Source: Chrysomallon squamiferum | Lineage: Eukaryota > Mollusca > Gastropoda > Neomphalida > Peltospiridae | Length of the DNA stretch: 15,000 nucleotides | Reading direction: 5' to 3' | NCBI GenBank assembly: GCA_012295275.1 | Contig: CM022678.1 | Location: 1,871,686 to 1,886,685, forward strand | Shown here: piece after piece, positions 10,331 through 15,000 of the stretch | How the letters are laid out: the number at the start of each line of letters is the position of its first letter | Position numbering within the stretch: the first letter of the stretch is position 1 | Notes under the pieces: generated by a model | Databases searched by the model: none | The model's input: the letters and a program-made list of their open reading frames with translations, nothing else | What the model was told of the DNA's origin: nothing | Translations under genes and position numbers: made by a program

Positions 10331-10629
10331 CATTCTCCGGTATAGAGATATACACATATTTTGCTTGCTTGCTTACTTACCTAGTTTCTTTTTAAATGCT
10401 ACTCACAGAGGAACTGATCATCAAAACGTTTCTCGTTGTGTAAAGGTAATGATCTGTCTGAGGTGCAGCTAGGATCGACAATACAACACTCGTGTGCTTT
10501 ACGTTCCATTTAATCTCGTTTTCATTTTTTATATTTTTTAAAAATGTTTTCATATCATTTAAGCATTTCTGCTTTGTTCTTTCTTTTTCTTGTTGTTTTT
10601 CCTCTTCTTGGTACATTACTAGTGATAAT
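10330..10629. other. AT-rich sequence upstream of the sulfotransferase, nothing recognised
   Basis: Contains short GCTTGCTTACTTAC tetranucleotides near 10362–10382 and T-rich DNA. It could hold the promoter or be leader intron, but no signal decides this. Confidence 0.4.
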
Positions 10630-10630
10630 C

Positions 10631-10681
<51 letters not shown>

Positions 10682-10748
10682 GTAACAATAGCATAATCGT
10701 CATCATCATAATTACTGTTGTTTTCATCATTATCATCGTCATCATCAT

Positions 10749-10804
<56 letters not shown>
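10630..10804. repeat. Inverted pair of (AAT)n and (ATT)n tracts
   Basis: A 51-bp ATA tract (10631–10681) and a 54-bp TTA tract (10750–10803) face each other across a spacer of about 68 bp, ending about 97 bp before the start codon of the sulfotransferase. Transcribed, the two could pair as a long A·U hairpin. Confidence 0.92.
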
Positions 10805-10860
10805 GTTATTTTTCTTTTGTTAGTATTACAAAAGTTCATTATTTTAATTACGACGTTGCT

Positions 10861-10900
10861 ATGGTTACAGAGTACCGCATGACGGCTGAACGGACGGAGG
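10861..10900 (+). promoter_or_regulatory. 5' leader with possible splice acceptor and upstream ATGs
   Basis: GGTTACAG at 10863–10870 could be the acceptor of a leader exon, leaving about 30 nt of 5' UTR before the ATG. ATGs at 10861 and 10879 share another frame that overlaps the coding start and stops at 11013. The 10861 ATG has G at -3 and G at +4, a good context, so a transcript starting upstream without splicing would be poorly translated. No clear TATA box or initiator was found. Only RNA data can decide. Confidence 0.3.
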
Positions 10901-14984
<4,084 letters not shown>

Positions 14985-15000
14985 CAAAACGACATTTGTT

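Overview
The window looks like animal (metazoan) nuclear DNA. It is AT-rich, crowded with microsatellites and minisatellites, and has one recognisable protein gene split by six short GT–AG introns. The microsatellite load, compact introns and a CHST15-type sulfotransferase suggest a lophotrochozoan, perhaps a mollusc. That is inference; nothing here fixes the species. No bacterial operon, CRISPR array, rRNA or convincing tRNA was seen.

The gene lies on the + strand at 10901–14984 and encodes a carbohydrate sulfotransferase of the CHST15 (GalNAc4S-6-sulfotransferase) type. Seven coding exons could be joined by hand: 10901–11725, 12227–12434, 12728–12862, 13272–13428, 13740–13893, 14440–14587 and 14770–14984. 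All junctions are in phase, giving 613 codons plus TAG. The product is a predicted type II Golgi membrane protein: short basic cytosolic tail, one membrane anchor, a long Lys/Ser/Thr-rich stem with repeated Ser-Glu-Lys, then the catalytic domain. The 3'-phosphate-binding motif is well kept; the 5'-phosphosulfate loop is altered.

About 1–10600 has no coding region I can support. It holds dinucleotide and tetranucleotide repeats (about 480–860 and 1470–1640), a degenerate trinucleotide block with a hidden 70–97 bp period (2510–3200, continuing 3330–3600), a GT tract ending in a G-quadruplex-like run (3868–4116), AT-rich unique DNA (4120–7650), a long ATA tract, a possible transposon end near 8070, and a 29-bp minisatellite of about 42 copies (8548–9744). 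An inverted pair of AAT and ATT tracts stands just before exon 1.

The most interesting feature is the intron layout. Introns 1 and 2 carry long CT tracts and introns 4 and 5 carry long GA tracts. In the pre-mRNA these are complementary and bracket exons 2–5, an arrangement known to favour back-splicing or exon skipping. Exons 2–5 together are 654 nt, begin and end in phase 0 and contain no in-frame stop. This is a testable idea, not a demonstrated system.
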